Assembly: GCA_963668015.2 (NCBI GenBank)
Contig: CAXXCR010000012.1
Coordinates: 296,685 to 360,684, forward strand
Direction: 5' to 3'
From: Ilyobacter_A sp963668015
Lineage (GTDB): Bacteria; Fusobacteriota; Fusobacteriia; Fusobacteriales; Fusobacteriaceae
DNA length: 64,000 nt
The notes beneath the pieces were generated by a model. The model searched no databases, was not told the DNA's origin, and saw only the letters and a program-made list of their open reading frames with translations. This document shows positions 60,801 to 64,000 of this stretch, piece by piece (position 1 is the stretch's first letter; each line of letters begins with the position of its first letter). A program made the position numbers and the translations under genes.

Positions 60801-61728
60801 TTACATAAATTCTTTATAGTTCTCAGTTGTAACCAATCTGAAAGGAATTACAATTTCTTTTTCAAAAGACTTTCCTTTTATCATACCATAGGCAGCTTCT
60901 ATACCTTTTTCACCCTGCCCCTTTGCATCCTGAAGAATAGTGAAAGTAAGGTTTCCATTATCAATTTCAGCTAATGCGTCCGGTGTCGCATCCACTCCTG
61001 CAACTAAAATCTCATCTAATTTTCCCGCTGCTTCTATAGCTTTCAAAGCACCCAAAGCCATATCATCATTATTGGCAAGCACTGCATCTATTTTATCCCC
61101 TGTCATAAGCCAGTTTTCCATAAGAGTCATGCCTTCTGCCTTAGACCAGTCCGCACTTTGTTCTTTAATTATATTGATATCAGGGAATCCTGAAGCCACT
61201 TCCTTAACTCCTTCTGTTCTTTTTTGAGTTTCTTCCATAGAAAGTCTTCCAAGCATTATAACGGCATTTCCTTTTCCATTTAATTTTTCAGCCATATATT
61301 TCATTTGCATTATGCCTGCTTGTTTTTGATTGGATCCAACATATACGGCTCCATCAGGTATGCTTTTTGGTTTGCTGGTAACATAAACTAATTTTACTCC
61401 AGCATTCATAACAAGATCGTTTATCGGGTCTGTTGCCTCAGAATTTACTGGTATAACGACCACTGCATCAACACCTTGAGTAACAAAATTTTCAATCTGT
61501 TTTAGCTGTTCATTGGGGTCGGCTTTTGCATCTGTAAAAATAAGCTCAACATCTTCTCCTAAAGTTTCTCCATATGCGTCCATAGCATCTTTTACATAGG
61601 TCAAGTAAGTATCACCAAAATTTGCAATAGATATTCCTATCTTTACTTTACTTTGTGTTTTTTTCTTTTGAATTACAGGCAAGCATAGATAAGGATAATA
61701 CAAATAAAACTAAAAACTTTTTGTACAT
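60801..61728 (-). pseudogene. Sugar-binding lipoprotein of an ABC transporter (RbsB/MglB-like), 5' frameshift
   Basis: Periplasmic-binding-protein type 1 fold: KVKIGISIANFGDTYLTYVK, VDAVVVIPVNSEATDPINDL, VLANNDDMALGALKAIEAAG, VAGVDATPDALAEIDNG. The true start is ATG at 61728: MYKKFLVLFVLSLSMLAC (lipobox, C18) followed by NSKEK. A run of seven T at 61658-61664 shifts the frame; six would join it to TQSKVKIG. Corrected length ~308. Binds a sugar, probably ribose/galactose type. No permease or ATPase gene is linked here. Paralogous to the gene at 62968-63929. Confidence 0.85.
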
Positions 61729-61814
61729 AGAATCTACCCCCTATATTAAATTTTTTTGTTTCAATAAATTGTACCTCTAAAAAAAGTTATTTTCAAAATT
61801 TATTTCTATAATTA

Positions 61815-62714
61815 ACCCAAGTTGCTACTTAAGATTTAAGAATGTATAACCCATTAAAAATATTAGAATTTTCAACTCAAAACATCTAGAAGTTACGCTG
61901 TGAATTGATTTAGGCATTAATCTATTAATTGAACTTCCAACAGTTTCTATTAGCTTTCTTTTGAGATGGTCTATGAATACTTGACTTTGAGTTTTGGAAC
62001 GTTTTGAATTTTTACGTCTCATAGGCGAAAGATGGATATTCACATCACTTAATACGTCCTCAAGCCCATAGTCATTATAAGCTTTGTCTGCATAAATAAC
62101 TGAGTCTTTTGGTAAATCAAAATTGAACTCTCTGAAAGCTGTAATATCAGCAATAGAACCTGGTAATATTTTGTATTCAACAGGTAAACCTTTTTCATTG
62201 GTCATTAGATGGAGCCTTGTTCCGAAAAAAATTTTCTTTTACTAGAAACGTATCCTCTATATAAATCGTGGTCTAAATAGATTTTGCATCTTGGAATTCT
62301 AAAATTATCACATACAGCAACAGGAAAAGAATCTATCATAAATTCTTTGTTTTTAGACCTATTCTTGTTGTATTCCATAATAATATCCATTATTTTACTT
62401 AAAGTAGACCCTAATTTTGATAGTCTTCTAGAAAATCTACTTTTAGAAAGAACATATTCAAAATGCGGATAATCTTCAAAAAATGTCAAAGTCTTTTGAA
62501 AATTACCATTGAAATATATTCCGGCAATTATAGCTGCTGTAATGACTTCAGCATCTTTCATTTTAGTTTGTGAACTTTCTTTGTGTTCAATAAGCTCAAG
62601 GATTGAATGGACAAATTCTAGTATTTCATTTATTGTATTTTTCATTTTATGCGCTCCTGAAGTTGTATTTTAAGAAAAATTTTATCATGTTATTACTAAA
62701 GTAGCAACTTAGGT
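61815..62714 (-). mobile_element. IS982-family insertion sequence
   Basis: About 900 bp with terminal inverted repeats ACCCAAGTTGCTACTT (61815-61830) and AAGTAGCAACTTAGGT (62699-62714; one mismatch). TAATTA flanks both sides (61809-61814, 62715-62720), a possible 6-bp target duplication, though it is palindromic and might be part of the ends. It lies between two paralogous sugar-binding genes, ~87 bases upstream of the 61728 start, so it may have cut their operon or promoter. Confidence 0.85.
61825..62645 (-). pseudogene. IS982-type transposase, frameshifted
   Basis: DDE transposase: N-terminal part to FMIDSFPVAVCDNFRIPRCK (first Asp) and YRGYVSSKRKFF, then shift; second part VEYKILPGSIADITAFREF and VIYADKAYNDYG (second Asp), ending RCFELKILIFLMGYTF. 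The run of seven A at 62225-62231 (one too few) causes the shift: adding one gives KRKFFFGTRLHLMTNEKG. About 280 residues if repaired. As read it should be inactive unless programmed frameshifting occurs, which is not usual for this family. Confidence 0.85.
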
Positions 62715-62967
62715 TAATTACGATTTGTGTTAGTTTAAAAACTTTTATTTATAAATTTAAAGATGTTAGAATCAAATTAAGTAGGTCTGGAACTTTTGGA
62801 ATTATATTAGATTTATGAAAATAGTTTAATAAGGAGCACTGTAATTTATAAGGATTGGTATGTTATTTGGTAGAGATATTTAGGACAAATGTAATGGCTT
62901 TCTTTTGGAAATTAAATCTTTTTAATATCTTCTTCTACTCCCACCAATAACCAATAGAAAGCCCCTC
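62715..62967. other. Short gene-free interval
   Basis: About 250 AT-rich bases between the insertion sequence and the end of the second sugar-binding gene. No ORF, repeat or clear hairpin was seen. Confidence 0.5.
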
Positions 62968-63929
62968 TTATTCAGCAATAAGACTTCTATAATTTTCTCT
63001 GGTCACAAGCTTGAAAGGTACCCATATCTCGTTTCTGATGGTTTCCCCGTTGGCAGCCCTATAAGCAGTCTTCAAAAGTTGCTCTCCTTGCTTTTTTGCA
63101 TCCTGCAAGACTGTCAGGTACAGTTTTCCGTTCTTCAGCTCCTGCAGAGCGGCGTCAGTTGCATCCACGCCGGCAACTAAAACTTCACTTAATTTACCGC
63201 TGTTTTCCAGGGCTTTTATGGCTCCAATGGCCATTTCGTCATTGTTGGCCACCACAGCATCAAATTCTACACCTGAACTGAGCCAGTGCTTGACGATGCT
63301 TTTTGCAAATGGCCTGAGCCATCTCCCGCTTGTTTTGGTCACTATATTTATATCTGGATATCTGTCGGCTATATATTCTATCCCCTCTGTCCTCTCGAAA
63401 GAAGCCAGGTTTTTGAGGCTGCCCATGAGTATTGCTATATTCCCTTTTCCCCCGAGTTTTTCTGCCAGGTGTACCATCTGGATTATTCCGGCGCTTTTTT
63501 CCTTGGAGCCCACATAGTACACATTTTTAAGGTTTTTATTATCACGCATTTCGTCCGGATAGTTGTTCCGTAGACAATTGGGATGTTTGCACTCAGAGCC
63601 ATTCTAGTCATACCGTCAGTTTGCTTCCCGTCAACAGGAAGGATTATCAGTGCGTCGATGCCTTCGTCAATAAGATATTTCACCTGCTTTTCCTGTTTTT
63701 TAGGATACATTTTGGCATCCATAAACAGCAGTTCCACATCTTTTTCAAGATTATTCTGCTGGATTTCTATATTTTTTTTCAAAGACTTGAGGTACATGTC
63801 GTCTAGATTGGATACGCTAACACCTATTTTGATTACATCATTCTTTTGCTTTTCACTGCATCCCGCTATAAATAGGACTAAATAAATTAAAAACATACTA
63901 AAAAACAGCCTACAACCTTTTTGAAACAC
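62968..63929 (-). pseudogene. Second sugar-binding lipoprotein (RbsB/MglB-like), internal frameshift
   Basis: Signal peptide with lipobox FIAGC (C24) then IKIGVSVSNLDDMYLKSLKK, ALIILPVDGKQTDGMTRMAL, ANIPIVYG. The frame breaks near 63560. Adding one A (GGAACAAC to GGAAACAAC) gives VYGNNYPDEMRDNKNLKNVY and joins to GIIQMVHLAEKLGGKGNIAI, VVANNDEMAIGAIKALENSG and VAGVDATDAALQELKNG. About 320 residues when repaired. Roughly half the residues match the 60801-61728 product, so they are tandem paralogues split by the IS. Confidence 0.85.
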
Positions 63930-64000
63930 TTATATCCCCCCGTAATAAAACATATATTAAAATAAACGTTATTCCTTATATTTTATCAGTTCAAAATAAA

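Overview
The window reads as a low-GC, diderm, anaerobe-type bacterial chromosome. The gene set fits the phylum Fusobacteriota, perhaps an Ilyobacter/Propionigenium-like member: GatCAB amidotransferase, a sedoheptulose-7-phosphate isomerase (LPS heptose) beside LysR, an RseC-family protein, Rex, lipoproteins with clear lipoboxes, and a strongly AT-rich third codon position. The taxon is inferred from gene content only; no rRNA or tRNA gene was seen.

From 1 to 41.3 kb the window is dense housekeeping sequence, almost all on the + strand. It starts inside valS, then LysR and gmhA, two convergent envelope genes (RseC, DUF2914), and a long run: an FtsK-like membrane protein lacking a motor, maf, mreB, a secreted protein, scpB, an RsuA/RluB pseudouridine synthase, a HAD phosphatase and gatCAB. 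Next come cardiolipin synthase and a PHP esterase; an aminodeoxychorismate lyase, a PASTA-containing penicillin-binding protein, a PabB/TrpE-like enzyme, priA, def, fmt, rex and folD; an HTH-ACT regulator with accB; ndk; a CBS protein; a CorC-DUF502-TPR-GAF-Nudix-GspE-apt run; relA/spoT; tgt; and rsmB with an O-methyltransferase. Perfect-stem intrinsic terminators and 17-bp-spaced sigma-70 type promoters separate these units.

From 41.3 kb the sequence becomes accessory. It holds an unknown gene and a degenerate copy of its 3' end, which flank an AlbA_2/Schlafen-type gene and a 3-copy tandem repeat of about 122 bp; a SEC-C/treble-clef protein; and a phage-like module (CI-type repressor, divergent Cro-like gene with operator repeats, large serine recombinase, replication-type and small phage-type genes) with no capsid, tail or terminase genes. 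About 1.5 kb of gene-poor, partly structured sequence follows.

The most interesting locus is a translationally coupled operon at 53984-56985. It encodes a metallophosphoesterase fused to a thymidylate-synthase-like domain whose catalytic Cys is replaced by Ser, then a MazG pyrophosphohydrolase, then a radical SAM/SPASM protein (frameshifted here). I infer a nucleotide-centred, possibly antiviral, system; I do not recognise it as described. It is followed by a Panacea toxin-antitoxin pair, a broken YczE/YitT-type membrane gene and a lipoprotein with a zinc-protease motif. Each of these three units is followed by a related ~60-nt conserved element plus a hairpin.

The right end (60.8-64 kb) carries two paralogous sugar-binding lipoprotein genes on the - strand, separated by an IS982-type insertion sequence. 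All three, and the radical SAM gene, have single-base frameshifts, mostly in homopolymers, so either decay or sequencing error affects this end.
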